From Aquimarina latercula DSM 2041 (lineage in GTDB: Bacteria > Bacteroidota > Bacteroidia > Flavobacteriales > Flavobacteriaceae), in NCBI RefSeq assembly GCF_000430645.1, contig NZ_AUMK01000013.1, positions 1 to 64,000 of the forward strand: a stretch of 64,000 nucleotides of DNA, read 5' to 3'. The position numbers were made by a program, and so were the translations under genes. The notes beneath the pieces are model-generated. The model made no database searches. It was not told where the DNA came from and saw nothing but the letters and a program-made list of their open reading frames with translations. Below are positions 16,556-25,197 of the stretch, piece after piece (position 1 is the first letter of the stretch; the number at the start of each line of letters is the position of its first letter).

Positions 16556-17038
16556 ATGTCTAAGTTTAAAAAGAAAAAAGGTGGTGAATTACCCGCTATT
16601 TCAACAGCGTCTTTACCTGATATCGTATTTATGTTACTGTTTTTCTTTATGGTTGCAACAGTAATGAGGGAGAATAATCTTAAAATAGAAAATAGATTAC
16701 CTCAAGCTGATCAGACAGAAAAGTTGGATAAGAAAAACTTAGTAATGTATATTTATGCTGGAAAGCCAAGTTCGAGATATTCAGCAAGTGCTGGTACTCA
16801 GGCGAGAATTCAGTTAAATGATAAATTTGCTGAAGTAAGTGATATCAAACCTTTTATTTTAGCTGAAAGAGCTGCTAAAAGGGAAGAGGAAGTTCCTTTT
16901 CTGATTACTGCTCTAAAAGTGGATACAGAAACAAATATGGGTCTTGTTGGCGATATTAAAAAAGAATTGAGAGAAGTTCAAGCGCTGAAAATTAACTATA
17001 CCACAAGACAAGGTGAAGCTACCGGTAATATACAGTAA
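16556..17038 (+). CDS. exbD: ExbD/TolR family protein, first pair, short form
   Basis: 160 residues. N-terminus MSKFKKKKGGELPAISTASLPDIVFMLLFFFMVATVM, with the conserved Asp (LPD) at the start of the single membrane helix, followed by a periplasmic domain. Works with the long ExbD and ExbB. A strong terminator lies 29 bases downstream, closing the exbB - exbD operon. Confidence 0.93.
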   Translation: MSKFKKKKGGELPAISTASLPDIVFMLLFFFMVATVMRENNLKIENRLPQADQTEKLDKKNLVMYIYAGKPSSRYSASAGTQARIQLNDKFAEVSDIKPFILAERAAKREEEVPFLITALKVDTETNMGLVGDIKKELREVQALKINYTTRQGEATGNIQ

Positions 17039-17067
17039 CGGTTAAAGATTTACTTTAATATATTAAA

Positions 17068-17099
17068 AAAAACCTGCTCTAGTAGCAGGTTTTTTTTTG
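17068..17099 (+). terminator. Rho-independent terminator after the first exbD pair
   Basis: Stem AACCTGCT (17071-17078) and AGCAGGTT (17084-17091) with a 5-base loop, followed by a run of T. Confidence 0.92.
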
Positions 17100-17458
17100 T
17101 TTAATACCTCATAAATTAGCCATTATATTCTTCAAAACCAATATGATCTTCTATAGTTTTACTTGCTATTTATATTTAAGGGTTTATAATTATTTTGATA
17201 TTCTTCTCTGCTAATACGCTATAGTGGCATAACAATTGTTGTTTATGATGTAACTGTGATCTGCTCATATGATCAATATCTAACCTTCCAAATTGTGATA
17301 TTGAATTGATAGAAATATACGGTTACAATCTAATTGATGTTTTACACGAATTGCTCTTATGTGATTTTGTAGAGTAGCATTGTTGGATTTCCAAATACTT
17401 GTTTTTAATAATATCACCTGTGATTTAGTAAGTAATTATTAACTAAATATAAATTATT
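17100..17458. other. 359-bp non-coding spacer between the two exbD pairs
   Basis: No open frame of note, no RNA gene, no clear repeat. It must hold the promoter of the second exbD pair, but no convincing TTG-N19-TAnnTTTG pair is seen. Confidence 0.6.
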
Positions 17459-18076
17459 ATGGCTAGAAGATTAGCACCAGAAGTAAACGCAGGATCCATG
17501 GCGGATATCGCCTTTTTATTATTGATCTTTTTTTTAGTAAGTACTACGATTGAGACTGATTATGGTATTAGTAGAAGGTTGCCTCCGCCACCAGAGGATA
17601 AACAGAGTAATATCCTTATTAAAGAGAAAAATTTGTTTCGAGTAGAGCTAAATCAATTAAATGAATTATTTGTAGAGAAGAGACCTTTGGCTTTAAAAGA
17701 TCTGAAAACGGCAGCAATCGCCTTTTTAGATAACGGTGGTGGAGTAGAAGCAGAGTCTTGTAGCTATTGCAAAGGGGCAAGAGACCCTAAGTCTTCGGAC
17801 AATCCTGATAAAGCAGTTATATCTCTTGTAAATAGTAGAGAGACGAACTATGAGACTTATATAGCAGTTCAGAATGAACTTATAAGTGCATATGAGGAAT
17901 TAAGGAATAGGGAGGCTCTTAGGGTCTATGGGATGTCTTTTAAGTTAATGAAAGCATATCTTAAGGATGCTAATTATTCCGGTGATAAAACACTTCTTAA
18001 GGATCAAATAAAACAAATTAGGTTAATGTATCCAGAAAAGCTTTCAGAAGCTGAACCAGTTACTGCTTCATTATAA
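17459..18076 (+). CDS. exbD: ExbD/TolR family protein, second pair, long form (duplicate)
   Basis: 205 residues, clearly paralogous to the product of 15926-16534 along its whole length (MARRLAPEVNAGSMADIAFLLLIFFLVSTTIE; the CSYCKG motif; DNPDKAVISL; KDQIKQIRLMYPEKLSEAEP). It differs mainly in the segment after the membrane helix (PPPPEDKQSNILIKEKNLF). It lies after its own 359-bp spacer and before a duplicate of the short ExbD, so the exbD-exbD pair was duplicated as a unit without exbB. Confidence 0.92.
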   Translation: MARRLAPEVNAGSMADIAFLLLIFFLVSTTIETDYGISRRLPPPPEDKQSNILIKEKNLFRVELNQLNELFVEKRPLALKDLKTAAIAFLDNGGGVEAESCSYCKGARDPKSSDNPDKAVISLVNSRETNYETYIAVQNELISAYEELRNREALRVYGMSFKLMKAYLKDANYSGDKTLLKDQIKQIRLMYPEKLSEAEPVTASL

Positions 18077-18096
18077 TAATTTAAAAACCATTGATT

Positions 18097-18576
18097 ATGT
18101 CTATATTTAAAAATAAACAAAAAGCAAGCTTACCAGTAATTTCTACAGCATCTTTACCAGATATTGTTTTTATGCTACTGTTTTTCTTTATGGTTGCGAC
18201 TGTTATGCGTAAGGATACGTTGATTGTTAAAAACGAATTACCATATGCTGATCAGGTAGAGAAGTTGGATAAAAAGAATATGGTAATACATATTTATGCA
18301 GGAAAACCTAGTTCTAGATATAAAAATATTGGTACTGAAGCTAGAGTTCAGCTTAATGATAAATTTGCTGATATTCGAGAAATCCAACCTTTTGTTTTGG
18401 AGGAGATGAAGTCAAAACCAAAAGAATTGAGACCATATTTAACGACCGCTTTAAAAGTTGATAAGAGTACTAAAATGGGACTTGTAGGTGATATCAAAAA
18501 TGAGTTAAGATCCGTTCAAATGCTTAAGATTAATTATACCACACAAACAGGTGATGCGATTAAAAATTTAGAATGA
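18097..18576 (+). CDS. exbD: ExbD/TolR family protein, second pair, short form (duplicate)
   Basis: 159 residues from the ATG at 18097 (MSIFKNKQKASLPVISTASLPDIVF). The frame extends to a TTG at 18091, but the ATG matches the start of the paralogue at 16556. Asp of the membrane helix retained. The periplasmic part parallels the first copy (IYAGKPSSRY, ARVQLNDKFADI, ALKVDKSTKMGLVGDIKNELR). Closed by a terminator at 18594. Confidence 0.92.
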   Translation: MSIFKNKQKASLPVISTASLPDIVFMLLFFFMVATVMRKDTLIVKNELPYADQVEKLDKKNMVIHIYAGKPSSRYKNIGTEARVQLNDKFADIREIQPFVLEEMKSKPKELRPYLTTALKVDKSTKMGLVGDIKNELRSVQMLKINYTTQTGDAIKNLE

Positions 18577-18593
18577 TGTAGTAAAGGATGTTT

Positions 18594-18636
18594 ATAAGAA
18601 TTCCATGAGTACTCGTGGAATTCTTATTCTTTTTTA
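18594..18636 (+). terminator. Rho-independent terminator after the second exbD pair
   Basis: Long near-perfect hairpin with arms beginning ATAAGAATTCCA (from 18594) and ending TGGAATTCTTAT (to 18627), followed by TCTTTTTT. Confidence 0.9.
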
Positions 18637-18683
18637 AAAAGTGCCATTATTTCTAAAGAAATAGATTTATTTTAGTGAACTAT

Positions 18684-19424
18684 ATGAGTTTGATGTATAA
18701 ATATGTTAATCAAGTTAAGCAACTATTGGTAGTTGTGTGTGCTTCTATAGCTACGATTTCTGGATATGCTCAAGAGGTGGATACGCTAGGTTTGCAAAAA
18801 GAAGAAGTGCTAGATTCTTTATATAGAGAAGATCAATTTTATGCGGGTTTTACTTTTAATTTGCTTTGGAATACTCCTTCTGATATAAGTCAATCAGGAT
18901 TTTCTGGAGGCTTGCATTTGGGGTATACTAGGGATATGCCAATAAATAAGAAAAGAAATATAGCTATAGGGTTAGGGTTAGGATATTCTGTAAATACATA
19001 TGGTCAAAATCTTTTTATAGGTGAAGACTTAGATTCTGGACAGAGTATTTTTAGTAGTCTTGATGGTGTTGATTTTGATAAAAATAAATTCGTTACTCAT
19101 ATCGTAGAATCACCATTAGAGTTTAGGTGGAGAACATCTGTGCCGGAAACTCATAAGTTTTGGAGAATTTATACTGGGCTAAGGATTGGTTACCTTTATT
19201 ATTTTGATGCTAAATTTGAACAACCGGGAAATCGAGTTAGACAAACTAAAATCGATGAATTAAATCGTTGGAGGGTAGGCGCAACCTTTACTTTTGGTTG
19301 GAATACATTTAATTTTCATTTTTATTATAGTCTAAACCCTCTATTTAATGATAATGCAAAGATTGGCAATGAAGAAGTTGGTCTAACTACTGCTAAGATA
19401 GGTCTGATGTTCTATATCTTATAA
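18684..19424 (+). CDS. PorT-like outer-membrane beta-barrel protein
   Basis: 246 residues from the ATG at 18684; a GTG at 18675 and an ATG at 18693 are alternatives. Signal peptide ends near ISGYAQEVD. The mature part has the OMP_b-brl_2/PorT-like pattern: DQFYAGFTFNLLWNTPSDISQSGFSGGLHLGYTRDMPINKKRNIAIGLGLGYSVNTYG, and strands to the C-terminal LMFYIL. PorT is a T9SS barrel, but similar barrels sit next to exbD genes without proven secretion roles, so only the fold is claimed. Converges with the next gene; the ends overlap by 6 bases. Confidence 0.85.
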   Translation: MSLMYKYVNQVKQLLVVVCASIATISGYAQEVDTLGLQKEEVLDSLYREDQFYAGFTFNLLWNTPSDISQSGFSGGLHLGYTRDMPINKKRNIAIGLGLGYSVNTYGQNLFIGEDLDSGQSIFSSLDGVDFDKNKFVTHIVESPLEFRWRTSVPETHKFWRIYTGLRIGYLYYFDAKFEQPGNRVRQTKIDELNRWRVGATFTFGWNTFNFHFYYSLNPLFNDNAKIGNEEVGLTTAKIGLMFYIL

Positions 19425-20024
19425 CCAAAAATTAATTAAAGTCAATTGGGGAATTACACCAATCAGAAAACCTAATGTGAGTTCAAGGTTCGTATGCGCT
19501 TTATAATGTAATCTTGATGTGGCTACTAAACCATTGGCAAAAATCATTGCTGCAATAAGAAGTATAAGGTTTGTCTCAAAATGAATGCTCAACGCAATAG
19601 TAAACATGGTTACTGCGCCAGAACCAATCATGTGTAAACTAGCCTTTATATCAAAAAATACAATAAAAATTGCTGTTAAAGATGACAATAATGCACCAAG
19701 AAAGAAAAAGTATAATTCAGGATAATTGTATGCATCTATAATCATCTTAACTACTAAAAGTAGTATTAATGATTGTAAAAGTAGAGGAATCTTACGCTGC
19801 TTTACATCTTCTAGGTGGATAGAGGTTACAACACCAATTGTACGAAGAAAGAAATAAAGCACGATTGGGATAAGTATTGTGACTACCACCAGTCCAAAAA
19901 TTTTAGCTTGAATAATATTTTCTGGAATAAACCTTGGAGCGGTAATAAAATAAATAACTGAGCCTGCTATTGGCATCAATATAGGGTGAAAAATATAAGA
20001 AATACTTTTTAGTAAAAAGTTCAT
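19419..20024 (-). CDS. PAP2-like multi-pass membrane protein
   Basis: 201 residues with about six hydrophobic segments. The C-terminal half has the arrangement of PAP2 phosphatases: ASLHMIGSGAVTM, then TSRLHYKAHTNLELTLGFLIG, resembling the SR-x5-H motif. The first motif is weak, so activity is uncertain. It overlaps the rpoN stop by one base (TAATG) and is read in the same transcript. Confidence 0.75.
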   Translation of the reverse strand: MNFLLKSISYIFHPILMPIAGSVIYFITAPRFIPENIIQAKIFGLVVVTILIPIVLYFFLRTIGVVTSIHLEDVKQRKIPLLLQSLILLLVVKMIIDAYNYPELYFFFLGALLSSLTAIFIVFFDIKASLHMIGSGAVTMFTIALSIHFETNLILLIAAMIFANGLVATSRLHYKAHTNLELTLGFLIGVIPQLTLINFWL

Positions 20025-21484
20025 TAAATCTTTTTTCGTAGCCTGGCAACAGGAATATCCAATTGTTCTCTATACTTGGCTACAGTTCTTCTGGCAATAG
20101 GATATCCTTTTTCTTTTAGAATTTTAGCTAACTTCTCATCAGTAAGCGGTTTCTTCTTGTCTTCTTCTCCTATTGTAATTTCCAGTATTTTTTTGATTTC
20201 TCTTGTAGAAACTTCTTCTCCTTGATCATTGGTCATAGATTCGGAGAAAAATTCTTTAATTAATTTGGTTCCGTATGGTGTATCCACATATTTACTATTC
20301 GCTACTCTCGAAACTGTACTTACATCCATATCAATCTCATCAGCAATGTCCTTTAGGATCATAGGTTTAAGATTACGCTCGTCTCCACTTAAGAAATAAC
20401 TTTGTTGGTAGTGCATTATTGCACTCATTGTTAAAAAAAGTGTTTGCTGTCTCTGTTTAACCGCTTCAATAAACCACTTGGCAGCATCTAATTTTTGCTT
20501 AATAAACATGACCGCATCTTTCTGAGATTTTGATTTCTCTTTACTAGCTTTATAGCCTTGAAGCATATTGTTATATTCTCTAGATACGTGTAATTCCGGA
20601 GCATTACGACCATTTAGTGTAAGTTCTAACTCACCTTCTGCAATTCTAATAGTAAAATCTGGGACTACATGCTCTATGAGTTTATTGTTTCCTGCGTAAG
20701 CTCCACCAGGTTTAGGATTAAGGTGTTCGATTTCTTCAATTGCTTCTTTTAATAAATCTTCGTTGATATCAAATTTAGTCAAAAGCTTTTCATAATGCTT
20801 TTTGCTAAAGTGATCAAAAGATTTTTCTAAGATCATTGTTGCCAATTTGATCGGTATGGTAGTTTCTTTTCTATTGAGTTGGATCAACAAACATTCTTGA
20901 AGATTTCTTGCGCCAACACCTGCCGGATCTAATTGATGTACCGTTTTGAAAATACTTTCAATTTTTTCTTCGGTAGTATATACGTTTTGAGTAAAAGCAA
21001 GATCATCTAAAATATCAGCTACAGATCTTCTGATATAACCACTTTCGTCAATACTTCCTACTAAAAACTCTGCAATTTCACGCTCTTCTGTGTCAAATCG
21101 ATAGGTATTTAATTGATTCACCAAATGTTGATGAAATGATGTTCCTGATGCATATGGAACATTTTTTTCTTCGTCATCAGCACTATAGTTGTTGGAGCTT
21201 AATCTATAACTAGGGATTTCATCATCACTAAGATATTCATCTACATTGATGTCGGTTTCTATTTTTTCGTTACCGTAATCGTCTTCACCCGTATTTTCGT
21301 TGCTAAACGCATCCTCGTATTCATCAGCTTTTTCCTTACCGCTATCTAGCGCAGGATTCTCTTCCATTTCTTGCTTTAAACGTTGTTCAAAAGCTTGAGT
21401 TGGAAGCTGAATTAGCTTCATCAACTGTATTTGTTGAGGTGAAAGTTTTTGAGAAAGTTTAAAATTTAATTGTTGCTTTAGCAT
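20024..21484 (-). CDS. rpoN: RNA polymerase sigma-54 factor
   Basis: 486 residues. Region I is Gln/Leu-rich (LSPQQIQLMKLIQLPTQAFEQRLKQEMEENPAL). An acidic region II follows (residues about 50-105), then the core-binding domain (LDPAGVGARNLQECLLIQL). The DNA-binding region includes IADEIDMDVSTVSRVANSKYV and the RpoN box ARRTVAKYREQL near the C-terminus. It directs transcription from -24/-12 promoters with AAA activators. None of the window's regulators has a sigma-54 activation domain. Confidence 0.97.
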   Translation of the reverse strand: MLKQQLNFKLSQKLSPQQIQLMKLIQLPTQAFEQRLKQEMEENPALDSGKEKADEYEDAFSNENTGEDDYGNEKIETDINVDEYLSDDEIPSYRLSSNNYSADDEEKNVPYASGTSFHQHLVNQLNTYRFDTEEREIAEFLVGSIDESGYIRRSVADILDDLAFTQNVYTTEEKIESIFKTVHQLDPAGVGARNLQECLLIQLNRKETTIPIKLATMILEKSFDHFSKKHYEKLLTKFDINEDLLKEAIEEIEHLNPKPGGAYAGNNKLIEHVVPDFTIRIAEGELELTLNGRNAPELHVSREYNNMLQGYKASKEKSKSQKDAVMFIKQKLDAAKWFIEAVKQRQQTLFLTMSAIMHYQQSYFLSGDERNLKPMILKDIADEIDMDVSTVSRVANSKYVDTPYGTKLIKEFFSESMTNDQGEEVSTREIKKILEITIGEEDKKKPLTDEKLAKILKEKGYPIARRTVAKYREQLDIPVARLRKKI

Positions 21485-21694
21485 AAAAATGTCAATGTTC
21501 TTATACTCACAAAAATAAACAAAATACGGCGTATTTCTGTAGGTAATCGATGGTTAGTTTTCTTAAAAAGATGATAGTTTTATATGTGTTACATAAAACT
21601 ATTTTATGCAACTGATCAATAAACGCGCCAAAATCGATTTATTACCTTAATCAAGAAGATTTTTTACAATCGTTATAATGATAGATTACAGAAA

Positions 21695-22333
21695 TTACGG
21701 AATAAAAATTTTATTCTTTATTGCATAAATTACCAAACCAGTTCTGTTTTTTAAATGTAGTTTTTCAAAAATAGAATCCCGATAGCCTTCTATTGTTTTG
21801 GGACTTAAGCACATATCGCTAGCTATTTCTTTATACGTCTTTTCCGTGCAGGCGTGTTTAATAAATTCCATTTCACGCTCTTTTAGTACAACTTTGTTTT
21901 CTTTTTTAGGATTTAGAGAACCTAGTAATAAATTAGTGACATCTTTGGTGTGATAGAAGCCTGTTTCTTGTACTTCGACTAATGCATTTTCTAAAATACT
22001 TTTTTCAGTGTCTTTTAGTAAATATCCTTTGGCACCAGCTCTAAGCATTTTAAGAATTGTTTTTTCATCCTCTTCTACAGAAAGAGCGAGTACATTAACG
22101 TCTGGATATTCCTCTTTTAGTGCAATTGTGGTTTCGATTCCATTCATGATAGGCATGTTGATATCCATAAGTACAATATCTGGGATATTTTTTGGATCTT
22201 TTAGTCTCGTGAGTAGTTCGCGTCCGTTTTTACACAGGTACAATATTTTGAATTTAGAAAATCCATTTACTAACCCTGCTAATGCCTGGGATAATAAGAT
22301 ATGATCTTCTACAATAACTACTGAGTATTTCAT
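21695..22333 (-). CDS. NarL/LuxR-family response regulator
   Basis: 212 residues. Receiver domain 1-120 with phospho-acceptor Asp in DIVLMDINMPIMNG and Lys in GYLLKD. C-terminal LuxR-type helix-turn-helix about 145-205 (LKEREMEFIKHACTEKTYKEIASDMCLSPKTIEGYRDSIFEKL). It follows the histidine kinase gene by 41 bases and should be its partner. Targets are unknown; the operon itself and the CBM21 genes upstream are the nearest candidates. Confidence 0.94.
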   Translation of the reverse strand: MKYSVVIVEDHILLSQALAGLVNGFSKFKILYLCKNGRELLTRLKDPKNIPDIVLMDINMPIMNGIETTIALKEEYPDVNVLALSVEEDEKTILKMLRAGAKGYLLKDTEKSILENALVEVQETGFYHTKDVTNLLLGSLNPKKENKVVLKEREMEFIKHACTEKTYKEIASDMCLSPKTIEGYRDSIFEKLHLKNRTGLVIYAIKNKIFIP

Positions 22334-22374
22334 GGGTATATGTTTTGTGTGAAAAACCTGTTGTTTAGGCTTTA

Positions 22375-23169
22375 TTATAAGTTGTCTTCCTCTTCTGTTT
22401 CTATTTTTTTATAATAGTACATCAAGTTAATAGCTGTTCCTTTACCTTTAGCAGAGTTTAGGCTAACTTCTGCATTTATTAATTTACCTCTATTTTGCAT
22501 ATTACATAATCCTATACCAGTTTTTTTCTTTGATTTAAGATCTTTCATGTCAAATCCTACGCCATCGTCTTTTGCATCAATGACCAGTTTTTCCTGATCA
22601 TACCGAACGTTTACATTAAGTTTAGAGGCTTTAGAGTGTTTGATGGTATTACTAAAAAACTCTTGTAATATTCTAAAAATAATTATCTCCGCCTTATCAT
22701 CTAACGCTCTTACCTCGGTATTACTGCTTAAGGTAGCTTCAATAAATTGTAATCTATTAAAACGTTCTACCTCAAGAGCGATTGCTTCTGTAAGGCTTAA
22801 ACTTTTAATAGCATCAGGGTTGATCAATTTAGACAAAGCTCTTAACTCTGTAAGACTCTTAGTGATCGTTTCCGTTACTTCGGGAAGTCTTTTAGGATCT
22901 TCTTTAGCTACGTCTACCTGTATTTTTGCTAAGGTAAGTAGTTGGCCGATATTATCGTGTAATTCCCAACTGATATTACGCAAAGTTTCTTCTCGTATTT
23001 CTATTTGGGTCTCAGCAATAGCTCTTTCAAACTTTTTTTCTGCTTCTTTTTGATGTAGCAATAAACTGTTTTTTCTTTTTTGGAAAATTAGAAATAGTGT
23101 AATCATTAAAATGATAATTACTACAAGTACTACGCTGGCAATTAATAAGGCTATTTCTTGTCGCTCCAT
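22375..23169 (-). CDS. Sensor histidine kinase (HisKA_3/NarX-type)
   Basis: 264 residues. One membrane helix at 7-30 (IALLIASVVLVVIIILMITLFLIF), a short coiled coil, the dimerisation/phospho-acceptor motif ISWELHDNIGQLLTLAKIQVD with the His, and a HATPase_c domain (FFSNTIKHSKASKLNVNV, then DDGVGFD and GIGLCNMQNRG). There is almost no extracytoplasmic part, so sensing probably depends on the neighbouring membrane protein and lipoprotein. Its start overlaps the preceding gene by 19 bases. Confidence 0.93.
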   Translation of the reverse strand: MERQEIALLIASVVLVVIIILMITLFLIFQKRKNSLLLHQKEAEKKFERAIAETQIEIREETLRNISWELHDNIGQLLTLAKIQVDVAKEDPKRLPEVTETITKSLTELRALSKLINPDAIKSLSLTEAIALEVERFNRLQFIEATLSSNTEVRALDDKAEIIIFRILQEFFSNTIKHSKASKLNVNVRYDQEKLVIDAKDDGVGFDMKDLKSKKKTGIGLCNMQNRGKLINAEVSLNSAKGKGTAINLMYYYKKIETEEEDNL

Positions 23170-23807
23170 ATAAATCCAATTATAAAACAGGTGTTCAGAA
23201 TCATGGTTAAAGTAAATTTAACTAGAAATAATATTGTTGCATCAGTAAGTTGAGTGTAATAATTGCTTAGAATCCTAAAGGGTAGGTTACCTACAAAATA
23301 AATAAGAAACCCAACACTTATCCAGAAAAGAAGATTTTTTTTTGCGTGTAAAACTTTTTCCGAATATAAAATTTCAATAAAATAGTAGATTATAGTTATT
23401 AATAAAAATATTGCTGCTACTATGTAAGGTAATCTTTGGTATTCCCTTAAATAATTTTCAAAAATAAAACCGTTAATAATAAAAGTAACGATATATAATA
23501 ATGCAAATACTAAAACAATTTTTTTTCTTTTTGTGCTTACTAAAAAATGTCGATAAAGAAAAAATAAATAAGTAAAATTTATTACATTATAAATGTTATA
23601 AATTATTGTAGTATTTACATCATTATCTAATTTAATATAAAGACCAACAACCTCATTAATAGCGACATAGGAAATGAGGAAGATGAAATATTTGAGGAAT
23701 GAATCATTTTTATATTTATTATAAAATATTATCCCAATTATTGCTGTTAATACCTCAAACCCTACAGAGATCTTTATTAAAAAAGTTAGAAAATCATTAC
23801 TTAACAT
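23151..23807 (-). CDS. Seven-helix-type membrane protein in the two-component operon
   Basis: 218 residues with about seven hydrophobic helices and little else. No named family is claimed. The overlap with the kinase gene (19 bases) and the position just after the lipoprotein gene suggest that it supplies the sensor input for a kinase that has no sensor domain of its own. Confidence 0.8.
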   Translation of the reverse strand: MLSNDFLTFLIKISVGFEVLTAIIGIIFYNKYKNDSFLKYFIFLISYVAINEVVGLYIKLDNDVNTTIIYNIYNVINFTYLFFLYRHFLVSTKRKKIVLVFALLYIVTFIINGFIFENYLREYQRLPYIVAAIFLLITIIYYFIEILYSEKVLHAKKNLLFWISVGFLIYFVGNLPFRILSNYYTQLTDATILFLVKFTLTMILNTCFIIGFIWSDKK

Positions 23808-23816
23808 TGTAGATTT

Positions 23817-24548
23817 TTATTGTTTATTTCCTTTAGGTGGTGAACCTGCCATTTCATTTGCAATCAAGCTATTTTCTTCATCCTCTATCGCGGTATTGAA
23901 GCTAAAAAAGCTTCCTTTTTGGATATTTCCATCTTTGTCGATTCTGCTATCCAACCCAATTTTTTCGGTTAATAATTCTACTTTAAAATTGTTGTCTAGT
24001 GTATATCCTAAGTGTTCTATGTTTCCTGCAGCATCCTTTACTGCTTTCGTAGGTGCAATGAAAAAAGTTTGTCTATTAGCATATCGTTTATCTTCTTTAT
24101 TTCTAACATAATCTTCTGGGTATAATGCAAAATAGAATCTAAATCCAGATGGTTTCTCTCCAGCTTTACGAGACTTTGTTTTTACATATCGAATGTATTT
24201 TTGTAATTCATCGATGTCATAAAATAATGATCGTGTTGCTTTAAACGGTTCACCTACACCATCTTTTCCAACAACTTCGTTAATTAGATCTTCTCTGTCA
24301 TTGTATAAATGATAAATCTTCTTAGCAAAACCAGACTGTATGATGTTTTCAGGAGCCCTTTTGTCATTAGAGATATTGCCTAATTGTCTCTTTAGCTCGT
24401 TAATAACACTGTCTTTTTGTTTGATAGTAGTTTTAAATTTTTCTACCTCTGCTGTGTTAGTCTGTACACTGTCTTTACAGGAAATCACTAATAAAGATGC
24501 AAAAGCAATTATCAGGAACTGTTTGATAGGGTTAGTTTGTAGTTTCAT
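23817..24548 (-). CDS. Lipoprotein with coiled coil, first gene of the two-component operon
   Basis: 243 residues from the ATG at 24546-24548 (MKLQTNPIKQFLIIAFASLLVISCKDS); the frame extends to 24596. The lipobox is LLVISC. A short coiled coil (VEKFKTTIKQKDSVINELKRQLG) is followed by an alpha/beta-looking region without a recognised family (RFYFALYPEDYVRNKEDKRYANRQTFFIAPTKAV). It lies 9 bases before the seven-helix gene. A ligand-sensing role for the kinase is inference. Confidence 0.78.
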   Translation of the reverse strand: MKLQTNPIKQFLIIAFASLLVISCKDSVQTNTAEVEKFKTTIKQKDSVINELKRQLGNISNDKRAPENIIQSGFAKKIYHLYNDREDLINEVVGKDGVGEPFKATRSLFYDIDELQKYIRYVKTKSRKAGEKPSGFRFYFALYPEDYVRNKEDKRYANRQTFFIAPTKAVKDAAGNIEHLGYTLDNNFKVELLTEKIGLDSRIDKDGNIQKGSFFSFNTAIEDEENSLIANEMAGSPPKGNKQ

Positions 24549-24903
24549 TTTTTTGATAGGTTTAATAAGTATTTGTGTGATTTTGGTTTTAACCAAAATA
24601 TTAGTTAGCTAAAACTTAATTTTTGTTAAGCTTTATGAATTAAAAATACCATTTTAAATAGTTTTAAAAAATTTAGAACGGCTACAATTGCAAATTGAGC
24701 TAAAGAAAGTCTTGATTTACAGTGGCTTTGTTGCGCTAAAATGGATAGTGTTTTGTTTTGTCTTTTTGAAAAAAAGGGGGAAAGACCCCTTTGATAAAAA
24801 GTGGATTAACGGTGGTTTTTTATTGTAGGAGTATTTTTTCTTGATAAGAACTATAAAACTAATTTTGTTTGCGTTTTGCCAATTTTTATTGGGTATACTT
24901 ACT

Positions 24904-25150
24904 AAATATTTTCGGAATTAAGACGAAATATTTTCGATATCAACAATAGTTTTCTTATTTAAAAAGCAGAAATAATTACACTCCATAATTCCAAAAAAAC
25001 AAAGCACAAAAAAAAGTTAAAATCTAGTCTTTTCGAAAACGTTTTTCGTTAAAAAATATGTTAAAAATATCCCTTGAAATTGTTAAGGGAATTTTTCTTC
25101 GCTTACTTCATAGTAGCTGCAAAAGCTAAGAACTAAACTTTTCGAAAAGT
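24904..25150 (+). promoter_or_regulatory. Cluster of CGAAAA-type palindromes upstream of the CBM21 lipoprotein genes
   Basis: In the 649-bp gap between 24548 and 25198, four related elements appear: AAATATTTTCG twice (24904-24914, 24926-24936), CGAAAACGTTTTTCG at 25034-25048 with TTTTCGAAAA just before it (25030-25039), and the perfect 14-bp palindrome ACTTTTCGAAAAGT at 25137-25150, 47 bases before the ATG. The central CG flanked by A and T runs recalls LacI-family operators. No LacI gene lies in the window. The rest of the gap holds no gene. Confidence 0.5.
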
Positions 25151-25197
25151 ATTTTTTGCAATTATCGTCTTAACAACAAAAACTTAAAACCAAAATT

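Noticed and set aside
17100..17458. Spacer between the exbD pairs as a decayed exbB copy.
   Set aside because: No trace of the APMLGFMGTVIG core or other ExbB segments in any frame by eye.
18684..19424. Beta-barrel as the T9SS component PorT itself.
   Set aside because: Only the general barrel family is visible; location beside exbD and rpoN does not prove a T9SS role, so no symbol is given.
24768..24793. AAAGGGG...CCCCTTT hairpin as a terminator.
   Set aside because: The stem is only seven pairs, followed by no T-run, and has no gene ending near it.
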